Source of the DNA: a virus | DNA length: 64,000 bases | Virus record (IMG/VR): IMGVR_UViG_3300028569_000019 | Coordinates: 32,780 to 96,779 of that record | Reading direction: 5' to 3' (one strand) | Shown here: piece by piece, positions 46,082-54,323 of the stretch | Position numbering within the stretch: position 1 is the first letter of the stretch | Layout: every line of letters starts with the position of its first letter | Translations under genes and position numbers: made by a program | The notes under the pieces: generated by a model | Seen by the model: only the letters and a program-made list of their open reading frames with translations | What the model was told of the DNA's origin: nothing | The model's database searches: none

Positions 46082-46089
46082 TATTTATA
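46082..46089 (+). promoter_or_regulatory. TATTTATA box, candidate promoter
   Basis: TATTTATA ends 4 nt before the ATG at 46094, directly after the protease stop. Confidence 0.45.
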
Positions 46090-46093
46090 AAGT

Positions 46094-46531
46094 ATGAAAT
46101 TAAAACATTTACTAGAAAACTCTACTGAAGTAGCTTATAGCTCTCTTACCAAAGAAGAAAAATCAAAAATGGTTGGGGCTATTAAATCTTACAACGAATA
46201 TCGCAAAGGATTAAAAGCCGATTGCGTATATGAAACCGCACAAAAAATTATGGAGGCTGTTAATTTAGCAGAACGATATGCCATCAAAGAATGTGGCGAT
46301 TGGATGCAAGCCAAAATGGTTGAACGTGATATGAAGGAAATCAAGAGAGATGCTTCTAAAATGTACGAAGAAGCTCAAAAGATGAAAGAAATTGAAAAAC
46401 AACTTGAAATGTTATACGAACAAGTTGGTATGAGATTGGAACGTTATTTTGAAATTGCGGACTCAATGAATGAAGCTCCACAATCACAAACAAGTAACGT
46501 TACTATCAATCCATCGGCACAGAATCAATAA
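46094..46531 (+). CDS. Small helical head protein, possible core component
   Basis: 145 residues, almost all charged helix (KMVERDMKEIKRDASKMYEE), with a Gln/Asn-rich tail. The N-terminus MKLKHLLEN matches the look of a capsid-targeting or protease-cleaved leader (LLE). It sits after gp21 and before the scaffold. A core/scaffold accessory role is inferred. Its last 26 nt overlap the end of the convergent minus-strand gene. Confidence 0.55.
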   Translation: MKLKHLLENSTEVAYSSLTKEEKSKMVGAIKSYNEYRKGLKADCVYETAQKIMEAVNLAERYAIKECGDWMQAKMVERDMKEIKRDASKMYEEAQKMKEIEKQLEMLYEQVGMRLERYFEIADSMNEAPQSQTSNVTINPSAQNQ

Positions 46532-46964
46532 ATTTGATCATTTCATCAAACGATTCAAAAACATATTTTCTATTTGCTTCTAGTACATAACCTTCGTCTG
46601 TTTTATAGACGAAGGTTTTTCTCTTTTCGTTGATCATATCCAAAGAAGGAATTTCTATTTCTGAGAACATTCTGTACTCGTCATCTATACGAAAGTCCAT
46701 TTCACCCAATAGATCTATTTCTGTAAAATTCCACCCATTTGGGTTATCTATATCTTCAAGTTTATACATTTTTTCTTCTTCAAAATTATCATTATTGATG
46801 AAGTTAACTAACTTTGGAGACTTGTACTTGTTATAACTATTATTCATTTCACGTACATCTGGATTTGAATAAGCATTTTCATCGCCAGTTCGTTTTATGA
46901 ACTTATAATTATCTTTGGTAGAATTCATATGTTTAGCTAAATTGGGATTAAAGTTATAGGCCAT
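46506..46964 (-). CDS. Hypothetical minus-strand protein in the head operon
   Basis: 152 residues; not recognised. Acidic, Asn/Lys-rich (YNFNPNLAKHMNSTKDN, FVYKTDEGYVLEANRKYVF). Overlaps the upstream minus gene by 11 nt and its 3' end runs 26 nt into the convergent plus gene. Codon use and the start-overlap support a real gene. Confidence 0.55.
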   Translation of the reverse strand: MAYNFNPNLAKHMNSTKDNYKFIKRTGDENAYSNPDVREMNNSYNKYKSPKLVNFINNDNFEEEKMYKLEDIDNPNGWNFTEIDLLGEMDFRIDDEYRMFSEIEIPSLDMINEKRKTFVYKTDEGYVLEANRKYVFESFDEMIKFIDSVPMD

Positions 46965-47586
46965 AAGAGTTAATTCTATCTATAAAGTCTGCTAAGGCTT
47001 TTGTTTGTTCGTAATCTTTGTTTTTATCTATGCTAGTACTCAACATACTAAATATTTCTTTTTCAGGACGATCAGGATACGTTCTTTGTACAAAACAGGC
47101 ATAAACAATTAAATTTTCGTTTTTTTGATCTATTAATTTTTTAAACACATACTTTTTTGTACTGCCATTACTGAATATTTCAGTTTGCATTTGTGTGTTT
47201 TCTGGTGCATTTGGAATAAAATTGGTTTTTCCAAATCCACTGAATCCATTTTGTTTATTTTGAAATATTAACATTTCTTTTTTAACAAATGGAACTCCTT
47301 CGTTTTCTTTCAATACTTGATTAAAAGATTTTCCTTTAATAATATCAAAATCACTCAGTGAGTATTCAGCTTCTTTTAGACTTTTTAATATTTCTTTCAA
47401 TTTGGTAAAATGTTTAACACTACTTGGTTTTATAGTGCGTGCCATTTTACGAACCTGTGGAGATACTTCTTTTGATTTAATTCCACCTTTTTGTAAGGCT
47501 CTTACCAATCTAAATAGTCTTGCTTGCTTTTCGAAGGCTCTTACCAATCTAAATAGTCTTGCTTGCTTTTCGCTTTGTGCTGGCAT
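46954..47586 (-). CDS. DUF3008-like N-terminus protein with 13-residue tandem duplication
   Basis: 210 residues. The opening MPAQSEKQARLFRLVRA...QKG and VSPQVRKMARTI resemble the DUF3008 family (MPAKSKAQQRxF-type), small proteins often seen in phages. The block EKQARLFRLVRA occurs twice in tandem because of a perfect 39-bp repeat. The remaining 150 residues are not recognised. A TATTTATT box on the minus strand lies 5 nt upstream of its ATG. It sits inside an otherwise plus-strand head operon. Confidence 0.55.
   Translation of the reverse strand: MPAQSEKQARLFRLVRAFEKQARLFRLVRALQKGGIKSKEVSPQVRKMARTIKPSSVKHFTKLKEILKSLKEAEYSLSDFDIIKGKSFNQVLKENEGVPFVKKEMLIFQNKQNGFSGFGKTNFIPNAPENTQMQTEIFSNGSTKKYVFKKLIDQKNENLIVYACFVQRTYPDRPEKEIFSMLSTSIDKNKDYEQTKALADFIDRINSYGL
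47495..47572 (-). repeat. Perfect 39-bp tandem repeat
   Basis: Two identical 39-nt copies (47495-47533, 47534-47572), in frame, duplicating 13 residues of the protein at 46954-47586. No sequence change between copies, so the duplication is recent. Confidence 0.95.
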
Positions 47587-47591
47587 ATATC

Positions 47592-47599
47592 AATAAATA
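47592..47599 (-). promoter_or_regulatory. TATTTATT box on minus strand, candidate promoter
   Basis: Read on the minus strand TATTTATT ends 5 nt before the ATG at 47586. Confidence 0.4.
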
Positions 47600-47632
47600 T
47601 AAAATATTTTGATATGTTTACATTTTTAATTA

Positions 47633-47640
47633 TATTTATT
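47633..47640 (+). promoter_or_regulatory. TATTTATT box upstream of scaffold gene
   Basis: TATTTATT lies about 100 nt before the ATG at 47742. The leader contains a small hairpin (ACATCA / TGATGT around 47648-47664) and an AAAGG Shine-Dalgarno-like site near 47724. Confidence 0.3.
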
Positions 47641-47741
47641 ATTCAAATACATCATTCTTTGATGTGACAGTGATTTATCTTCTTTGGAGTTCTTCAATAG
47701 CTTCATAAACAAATAACAATAAGAAAGGCAGAAATATAATT

Positions 47742-48779
47742 ATGAGCGATCTATTAAAAGAAAGTATTGCGGATGCAAAGGCTGTTCGTGAAACAGCATT
47801 GGCAAATGCAAAAACCTTCCTTGAAGAAAGTTTTGCAAACAGCATGAAAGAAATGTTTGCTGACAAACTCAAAGAAGAAATGGCAGAAGAAGGCACCGAA
47901 GAAGAAGCCAAGATTGAAGAAAAGCTTGCATCTTCTAACATCGGTAAAGATGATAGTAACATTGCTTCTAAGCAACATCCAACTAAACCATCTCCTGCTG
48001 CAAATAAAAGCACAACTCCTGCTGGAAAGCAAGAATTCGACGTAAAGCTTGAAGAAGAAGCTGCGGTTGAAGAAGGTACCGAAGTAACAAGTCAAGAACT
48101 AGATGAAATTCTAGCTGAATTGGAAACTGAAGTATCTGAAGAAACAGAAGCTGACGAAGAAGCTTCTTCTGAAGAAGGCGACGACGTTGACGAATCTATT
48201 AATTTAGACGAACTTCTAGCAGAACTAGAAGCTGAAGATTCCGCTATGCCAGCACCTGCTCCAGCACCTGTTGATCCAGCTGCTCAAGTACCAGCTGCTC
48301 CAGCACAAGTTCCATCTCCATCTGAAGGAGAAGTTACTGCTGACGAAATGGCAGAAGCTTTGGTTGCTATCAATGAAGAAAACGAATCTCTTAAGAAACA
48401 ACTATCAGAAGCTCTAAGTACAGTTAAGTTTATGAAGGGCGTTCTATCTGAAACCAACCTATTGAATGCTAAGTTGCTTTATACCAACAAGTTGTTCAAG
48501 GGTAAGAGTTTGACCGAAGATCAAAAACTTAAGATCATTAACACTTTCGACTTGACCAAGAACATTCGCGAAGTCAAGTTGGCATATACAGTTTTAGCCG
48601 AATCATTTAATTCCGGTGCATCAGTTGTCAAGAAAAAAACCAATACAACTGCTCACACTATCACCGAAGGTTTGGCAAGCAAACAAGTATCATCAACTAA
48701 ACCTGACTCTACCATTGTAGAACCTCAAGCTGATGTGATGACTTCAAGATTCCAAAAACTCGCAGGAATCAAGAAGTAA
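47742..48779 (+). CDS. 22: Prohead scaffolding core protein gp22-like
   Basis: 345 residues, strongly acidic with Glu/Ala repeats (EEMAEEGTEEEAKIEEKLA; EILAELETEVSEETEADEE), a Pro/Ala linker (PAPAPAPVDPAAQVPAAPA) and a helical C-terminus (IKKLAGI-type end). This composition and its place between gp21 and gp23 fit the T4 gp22 core. It forms the internal scaffold and is cut by gp21. Several LxE-type sites are present. A leader of about 100 nt precedes it, unlike most genes here. Confidence 0.82.
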   Translation: MSDLLKESIADAKAVRETALANAKTFLEESFANSMKEMFADKLKEEMAEEGTEEEAKIEEKLASSNIGKDDSNIASKQHPTKPSPAANKSTTPAGKQEFDVKLEEEAAVEEGTEVTSQELDEILAELETEVSEETEADEEASSEEGDDVDESINLDELLAELEAEDSAMPAPAPAPVDPAAQVPAAPAQVPSPSEGEVTADEMAEALVAINEENESLKKQLSEALSTVKFMKGVLSETNLLNAKLLYTNKLFKGKSLTEDQKLKIINTFDLTKNIREVKLAYTVLAESFNSGASVVKKKTNTTAHTITEGLASKQVSSTKPDSTIVEPQADVMTSRFQKLAGIKK

Positions 48780-48832
48780 AATTAGTTTGCGAGTAAAAAC
48801 CTAACAGTAATTAAATATAGAAAGATAAAAAT

Positions 48833-50659
48833 ATGAGTATGGATGTAAAAAGTCTATTGACAAACAATATGAATCCACAAGCCAAATTGATGGCTGAAAC
48901 ACGTGGACTACAATCAAAATGGGAAAAGACAGGCCTTCTAGAAGGTTGCGCTGGTGTCGAAAAGGCACATATGTCAATCCTATTGGAAAACCAAGCAAAG
49001 CAATTGCTTGACGAAGCAACCACAACTGGTACCTCCACCAGTTCTGAACAATGGGCTGGCGTAGCTCTTCCATTGGTTCGTCGTGTGTTCGCTGAAATCG
49101 CTGCGAAGGAATTCGTAAGCGTTCAACCAATGAACCTACCATCAGGTCTAATTTTCTATCTAGACTTCAAGTATGGTACAAACGCTCCTGGTCAAGATTT
49201 GCGTAACTTGAACAACGGTAGTTCTGTAACTACCCGTGCTGGTAAGCAATTGAACGATAGTTTGTTCGGTGGTACAGGCAAGAAGTTGGGTTCTACCGAT
49301 GACGCTGTACGTGGTCTATACGGACAAGGCGCTTTCGCATATTCCGTTCGTCCAGTAAGTAGCTCTGTTATTACTTTGACAAAAACTGCCGGTACAACTG
49401 CAATTGGTAATACAATTCAAACTGCTTCTTGGAACGACGTACAATTTGCTGCTGAATTGAGTGCTTCCGTAGTAGCCAAGAAATTGTTCAAGGTTATCTT
49501 GAACCACGACGACAATACTACTCCTGTAGTCGGTCAAGGATATATGTACAACGTTGATTTGAATGCAGTACGTTCATTCAACTTGATCTCAGGTTCAACC
49601 GCACCAACTTCTCTAAGAAGTAATGGTTTGGTATTGAATACCTACACCAAAGCAATCAACACTGGTAGTTTGAGCAATCCATTCTATCAATCCGTATATA
49701 TCGTATCCGCTTCTAACAGCGCATTCGGTGGCGCAGCAAGCAACGTTAAGTTGATCTACAGTCTACAACCTACCGATAACCTACGTGGTGACTTCGAAGC
49801 TGGTAAGACCCCAGGTGAAGGTTCTGGTACCTCTGGTAACGTTGCTACACAAAGCATCGATACTGATATCAGTATTCCTGAAGTAAACTTGGTACTAAAC
49901 AGCGAACCAATCGTTGCTAAGACCCGTAAGTTAAAGGCAGTCTGGACCCCAGAATTGGCCCAAGACTTGAACGCATATCACTCCATCGATGCAGAAGCAG
50001 AATTGACTGCTCTATTGAGTGAATACGTATCTATGGAAATCGATCTAGAAATCCTAGAAATGTTGAACGAAGCCGTTCAAGGTATAACTACCGAAGCTTG
50101 GTCCGCCCAAATCGGTGTTGAATTCAGCAAGAGCATCAACGCAAACAATGGTGAAGCAATCTTCACACGTAATGCAAACGCTTCACCAAATCGTACTGCT
50201 TACGTAAAGAGCACTTGGTTCCAAACCCTTGGAAACAAGATTCAAAAGGTATCTAACACAATCCAAAAATTGACCCTACGTGGTGGTGCTAACTTCTTGG
50301 TCGTAAGTCCAGACGTAGCAACCATCTTGGAATCAATTCCAGGATATGTAGTAAACACTGACGGTGATCAAGCTAAGTTCGCAATGGGCGTTGCAAGAGT
50401 TGGTAGCTTCGCAAGTCGCTTCCAAGTTTATAAGAACCCATATATGACCGATAACGTTGTATTGGTTGGTTTCCGTGGAAATAACTTCCTAGAAACCGGT
50501 GCTGTATATGCTCCATATATCCCACTAATCCAAACTCCATTGGTCTATGATCCAGTGAACTTCACTCCACGTAGAGGTGTAATGACCCGCTACGCTAAGA
50601 AGGTCGTCAGACCCGAATTTTATGGAAAAGTTATTATCGGTGATCTCGATACCGTATAA
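48833..50659 (+). CDS. 23: Major capsid protein gp23
   Basis: 608 residues (T4 gp23 is 521). The N-terminal peptide ends QAKQLLDEATTTG, a gp21 site (LxE before Ala) with cleavage predicted after Glu61, almost the same place as in T4 (Glu65). The core has ALPLVRRVFAEIAAKEFVSVQPMNLPSGLIFY and LNAYHSIDAEAELTALLSEYVSMEIDLEI, and the C-terminus PRRGVMTRYAKKVVRPEFYG, all typical of gp23. Codon use in the first part avoids TTA Leu and favours CTA/TTG/CTT, as expected for a highly expressed gene. Confidence 0.95.
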   Translation: MSMDVKSLLTNNMNPQAKLMAETRGLQSKWEKTGLLEGCAGVEKAHMSILLENQAKQLLDEATTTGTSTSSEQWAGVALPLVRRVFAEIAAKEFVSVQPMNLPSGLIFYLDFKYGTNAPGQDLRNLNNGSSVTTRAGKQLNDSLFGGTGKKLGSTDDAVRGLYGQGAFAYSVRPVSSSVITLTKTAGTTAIGNTIQTASWNDVQFAAELSASVVAKKLFKVILNHDDNTTPVVGQGYMYNVDLNAVRSFNLISGSTAPTSLRSNGLVLNTYTKAINTGSLSNPFYQSVYIVSASNSAFGGAASNVKLIYSLQPTDNLRGDFEAGKTPGEGSGTSGNVATQSIDTDISIPEVNLVLNSEPIVAKTRKLKAVWTPELAQDLNAYHSIDAEAELTALLSEYVSMEIDLEILEMLNEAVQGITTEAWSAQIGVEFSKSINANNGEAIFTRNANASPNRTAYVKSTWFQTLGNKIQKVSNTIQKLTLRGGANFLVVSPDVATILESIPGYVVNTDGDQAKFAMGVARVGSFASRFQVYKNPYMTDNVVLVGFRGNNFLETGAVYAPYIPLIQTPLVYDPVNFTPRRGVMTRYAKKVVRPEFYGKVIIGDLDTV

Positions 50660-50683
50660 TACTTAATAGAAATAAAATAACTC

Positions 50684-50714
50684 AAAAACCCCAACGAAAG
50701 TTGGGGTTTTTTCT
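50684..50714 (+). terminator. Rho-independent terminator after the capsid gene
   Basis: Stem AAAACCCCAAC / GTTGGGGTTTT with a GAAA tetraloop, then TTCTT. It lies 25 nt after the stop. Confidence 0.95.
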
Positions 50715-50732
50715 TGCACTAATAAAAAATAA

Positions 50733-50761
50733 TTGACATTACCATAGAACTCGTATATACT
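50733..50761 (+). promoter_or_regulatory. Sigma70-like promoter of GIY-YIG gene
   Basis: TTGACA (50733-50738), 17-nt spacer, TATACT (50756-50761), then 8 nt to the ATG at 50770. A start at about +1 is expected and no Shine-Dalgarno is visible. Confidence 0.65.
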
Positions 50762-50769
50762 TATATTAT

Positions 50770-51507
50770 ATGAAGAGTGGCATCTATAAAATAACAAATC
50801 TTAAGAATGGTAAGTTTTATATCGGTTCATCTAAGGATATAGAGTTTAGATGGAGTGAACATAAAAAACATTTAAATGGCAATTATCATATTAATAAAAA
50901 ATTACAAAATGCTTGGAGTTTTTATGGTAAAGAACATTTTGAATTTACAATAATCGAAATTATAAATGAATGTGATTTATTAGTTAAAGAACAGTTTTAT
51001 TTAAATATGTTTAAACCACATATGAAAGAAATTGGTTACAATATAAATCCCAGTGCATATGGCGGGGACACAATTACACATAATCCCAATAAAGAACAAA
51101 TTATTAAAAATATGACTGTTGCAAATAATGTCGGTCATATGCACGGTAAAAAACATAGTGATGAGGCTAAAGAAAGGCAACGTGAACGTGCTGTAGGGCG
51201 TTATACTTTGGAGTGGTTTGTTGACAAGTATGGCGTTGAGAGTGGTACACTTAAGTACAAAGAGAGAAATGAGAAGTTGGCCAATCGTAATATTAATTAC
51301 AGTTATGACAATGGATTAAAAGGCAAAAAGCGTGGTGCTATGAGTGATGATATGAAACGTAAGATTAGTGAACAAAAGAGAAATTTTGCGCTTAGAAAGA
51401 ATGAATTTATTGACGATTTAAAGAGTGGTAGTTTTAGCAACAACGAATTAAGTGAGAAGTATGGAGTATCATTAACCACAATTAAATTACATAAAAGAAA
51501 ATATTAA
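50770..51507 (+). CDS. GIY-YIG homing endonuclease
   Basis: 245 residues. N-terminal GIY-YIG core KSGIYKITNLKNGKFYIGSS, EFRWSEHKKHLNGNYHINK, and catalytic Glu in LLVKEQFYLNMFKPH. A C-terminal NUMOD-like region (HMHGKKHSDEAKERQRER, LSEKYGVSLTTIKLHKRKY) provides DNA contacts. It lies just after the capsid terminator, under its own promoter, and its stop abuts the stop of the convergent Mom-like gene with no gap. Confidence 0.88.
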   Translation: MKSGIYKITNLKNGKFYIGSSKDIEFRWSEHKKHLNGNYHINKKLQNAWSFYGKEHFEFTIIEIINECDLLVKEQFYLNMFKPHMKEIGYNINPSAYGGDTITHNPNKEQIIKNMTVANNVGHMHGKKHSDEAKERQRERAVGRYTLEWFVDKYGVESGTLKYKERNEKLANRNINYSYDNGLKGKKRGAMSDDMKRKISEQKRNFALRKNEFIDDLKSGSFSNNELSEKYGVSLTTIKLHKRKY

Positions 51508-52281
51508 TTATTCGAAAAATTCGTTGGTAGATGTTACAACGATTTCTTGCACTTCTTCTTTGAACGAAGTATCTTTGGGGTAAGGTAGAATTTTATGTTT
51601 TAGAGATTTAACCAGTTTTTTATTTTCTATCTTGTTGCTAATAAACTTGACGTAACGATGTTTACCACTTTCACGTTTACGCCAAAATGTTCTACCAATA
51701 CGTTCTTTTAATTTATCTACACTGTGTGTTTTCCATCTAGCATATACACTTCTACTATGTATCCACTCATATTGATTCGGACCAATTAAACTAACACTAT
51801 AGTTAGGCATTATTGCTATATCCACATAGTTGTCTCCTTGATATAGAAATCCAGTTGCTTGATATATTGTTCCAGCGTGTCCAGCTTCACTATCTGCATA
51901 ACTAAGAATACATTTAATGTGTGGATATTCTCTGTTTAATAGTCTAAAACTTTCAGCTATACAATAACTCTCTATATTTTTACCATAACCATCTGCAATC
52001 CACAACCGTGTTAATTCCAACACATTATTGTTAGTAAGTAGACAAGATATGCTGGTACTTGAATTTCTACCCACGGCATTTCCATATACTAATACACCTA
52101 TCAGGCGTTCGTTAAATCCCCCAAAGAAAGTACTTTCGATATACTCTTTGTAATAAACTCCATAAGCTACAGTACAAAGTGACCACTTGTGAGTATAGTG
52201 GTTCTTTTCAATAAGAGTTTTTGCAACATTCTTATTGATGCTTTTGAGGTAAATTAATGAGGGGTTAAAATACTCCGACAT
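51508..52281 (-). CDS. Mom-like DNA-modification protein (GNAT fold)
   Basis: 257 residues. The conserved core LELTRLWIADGYGKNIESYCIAES, IKCILSYADSEAGHAGTIYQATGF is of the Mom type from phage Mu, a GNAT-fold enzyme that turns adenine into N6-acetamidoadenine and blocks restriction. The Tyr-Ala-Asp and GHxGTIYQATGF signature is clear. The C-terminus YARWKTHSVDKLKERIGRTFWRKRES is of unknown role. It has its own promoter, so DNA protection may be made early. Modification of this phage's DNA is inferred. Confidence 0.82.
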   Translation of the reverse strand: MSEYFNPSLIYLKSINKNVAKTLIEKNHYTHKWSLCTVAYGVYYKEYIESTFFGGFNERLIGVLVYGNAVGRNSSTSISCLLTNNNVLELTRLWIADGYGKNIESYCIAESFRLLNREYPHIKCILSYADSEAGHAGTIYQATGFLYQGDNYVDIAIMPNYSVSLIGPNQYEWIHSRSVYARWKTHSVDKLKERIGRTFWRKRESGKHRYVKFISNKIENKKLVKSLKHKILPYPKDTSFKEEVQEIVVTSTNEFFE

Positions 52282-52287
52282 TATTTC

Positions 52288-52315
52288 ATTATAACAATAT
52301 AACTCTACCTGTCAA
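52288..52315 (-). promoter_or_regulatory. Sigma70-like promoter of Mom-like gene
   Basis: On the minus strand: TTGACA (52315-52310), 16-nt spacer, TATAAT (52293-52288), 6 nt, then ATG at 52281. This is a near-consensus promoter with the start codon at about +1. Confidence 0.7.
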
Positions 52316-52318
52316 GAT

Positions 52319-52531
52319 TTATATTATGTAAAAAAGACCCTTGGAATTATAAACCACTGTTTTTATTTTAGTTGGGTTAATTTGATTTATACCAAGTCTA
52401 TCAATTACCTGATATGGATCTGGATGATTATTTATAGGCGCAGCCATTACTCTATCTTTTATCTTATATACATCCAAATCTGTGTTAACAATACTTGGAT
52501 GATATTGTCTTACCAAAGGCATTACTCTCAT
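52319..52531 (-). CDS. Small hypothetical protein coupled to the cyclase gene
   Basis: 70 residues; not recognised. Overlaps the stop of the ankyrin-cyclase gene by 4 nt (ATGA), the usual coupling arrangement, so it is probably expressed. Sequence (VRQYHPSIVNTDLDVYKIKD) shows no membrane segment. Confidence 0.55.
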   Translation of the reverse strand: MRVMPLVRQYHPSIVNTDLDVYKIKDRVMAAPINNHPDPYQVIDRLGINQINPTKIKTVVYNSKGLFYII

Positions 52532-54306
52532 ACTGGTTTATTTATTGTTGGTTCTGCTTTTGTTACTCTGCTTGATGGAAATGCTTTGTTACCAAAGTCA
52601 CTACCGTGTAAACTATACAAGTGCATCACCACACCGTGTTTTACAACCACATCGCCTAAATCATTCACTAATACATACGCGGGTCTATCATATTTTAACA
52701 TTACAGCTGAACTAACCAATAAATGATTACTTTCACCCGCATCCATTACTCTTTGAGCATAATTGATGCCGTCGCCACTTATATTTAAATTGCCATTGAT
52801 GTCTTCCATTGGGATTACAGAACCACAATGTACACCCATTCTCATTTGTAAGTCTGGTCTATCTTTTACTGCTTTAGCTATAGCAACCGCACAATTCATT
52901 GCGTCTTCTGAGTATGTAAAGAAACCCATTACCATACCATCACCAGTAGGTAATATGATTAACTTTTCAAGAGCATTAGCTGTCTTATATTGCATTGTAC
53001 CTTTAATCAAAGTACCCAAATCTTTACAAGCTTTCTTTTGTTCATCGGTAGTCTTTTTACTATAAGCTACAATATCCATAAAGAATATATAACCTTCTTG
53101 TTCTGTATCCAATTGTAATCTACCTGATTTCACTTCCACATCAACCTTTTCAACCTTCTTGACAATAGATTTTACAGGCTTTGGAACTTCAACCTTCTTT
53201 TTTTCTTCTTTCTTTTCTACAACCGGCATATTCTTTAACTTCAAGAAGTCCTTCCAGTTAATCTTCTTTACAGGAGCATCTTTCTTTTTTGGTTCTTTTG
53301 CTGCTTGTTCTTCTTCTATCTTTTTAATAGCAGCTTCTTCTCTTTCACGTTTTTCAATAAACAAAGCTATTTGTTTTTTGACTTCATCTGTAATATAAAT
53401 GGTCACATCTTTACCGCCACCACCTGTATCGTGTTTCTTCTTTCTTTGAGCACCTTTGGATTGTAAATAACTTTGCATTTCTACATTTCCAGTCTTGAAT
53501 GCGATATCTAACGGAGCAATTTCACCCTTGAAATCCGCACCATTAACGTTTGCTCCCAAATGTACCAAAAACTCCACCATATCAACATCGTTAGCGTTAA
53601 CGGCATAATGTAATGGCATCCAACCGTTCTTTTCATCTCTACCGTTGATTCTACCATCTTTATCAAAGAATCCTTGTACACCCTCAAAATCACCAGTTTC
53701 TGCGCAGAAATGAATACTTATACCCCCGGCGGATTTAGCACCGTAATTGTTTAGTATTTTAACAATTTCGCCTCTATTTGTATTGGACAATACATCAATT
53801 GGATTGTTTTTACCCAAGAAATCTTTCTTGTTGATATCTGCACCTTTAATAATTAGATATTCAACCAAGTGTTTTTGTCCGTAATTAACGGCATAATGTA
53901 GTGCAGTCCAACCTTTACCCGCATCAACTTCGTTGATATCACATCCTTTATCTAACATTTCTTCAATAGAAACGATGTCACCATTCTTTGCAGCCAAGTG
54001 GAAACTACTACCACTGCTGTATTTAGCACCTCTTTGTTGTAGTACTTCTACAATAGGTTTAAAACCCTTTTGTTCGGCTACATCTAATGCGGTATTTTTG
54101 CTTGTCCAATCTTTTACATTTGGATCAGCTCCGTGATTTAATAATAATCGAACTATTTCTATTTGATTTTCTTCTACAGCGACAACCAGAGGCGGATTAC
54201 CTGTGTCGTCGTCTCTTTGATTAACGTCCACTTTTTCTTTTTCTATACAATTGTAAACGTTATCGTATAGACCCCTTCTAATATGGGTAAAAATATTGAT
54301 GGCCAT
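52528..54306 (-). CDS. Ankyrin-repeat nucleotidyl cyclase (class III)
   Basis: 592 residues. Residues 1-280 hold about eight ankyrin repeats (PLVVAVEENQIEIVRLLLNHGADPN, TALHYAVNYGQKHLVEYLIIKGADIN). A Lys/Glu linker (280-395) leads to a class III cyclase domain: EGYIFFMDIVAYS (metal Asp), LPTGDGMVMGF (second Asp), and GDGINYAQRVMDAGE (the Asn-Arg catalytic pair). The adenine-selecting Lys before GD is Leu-Pro-Thr here, so the product (cAMP, cGMP, cCMP, cUMP) is uncertain. It belongs to a minus-strand module with membrane proteins; signalling in infected cells is inferred. Confidence 0.85.
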   Translation of the reverse strand: MAINIFTHIRRGLYDNVYNCIEKEKVDVNQRDDDTGNPPLVVAVEENQIEIVRLLLNHGADPNVKDWTSKNTALDVAEQKGFKPIVEVLQQRGAKYSSGSSFHLAAKNGDIVSIEEMLDKGCDINEVDAGKGWTALHYAVNYGQKHLVEYLIIKGADINKKDFLGKNNPIDVLSNTNRGEIVKILNNYGAKSAGGISIHFCAETGDFEGVQGFFDKDGRINGRDEKNGWMPLHYAVNANDVDMVEFLVHLGANVNGADFKGEIAPLDIAFKTGNVEMQSYLQSKGAQRKKKHDTGGGGKDVTIYITDEVKKQIALFIEKREREEAAIKKIEEEQAAKEPKKKDAPVKKINWKDFLKLKNMPVVEKKEEKKKVEVPKPVKSIVKKVEKVDVEVKSGRLQLDTEQEGYIFFMDIVAYSKKTTDEQKKACKDLGTLIKGTMQYKTANALEKLIILPTGDGMVMGFFTYSEDAMNCAVAIAKAVKDRPDLQMRMGVHCGSVIPMEDINGNLNISGDGINYAQRVMDAGESNHLLVSSAVMLKYDRPAYVLVNDLGDVVVKHGVVMHLYSLHGSDFGNKAFPSSRVTKAEPTINKPV

Positions 54307-54323
54307 ATGTTTGCAGTGTTGAA

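Noticed and set aside
47675-48095. Minus-strand ORFs opposite the scaffold gene
   Set aside because: Antisense of Glu/Ala-rich codons; scaffold frame is clear and no promoter or family is visible.
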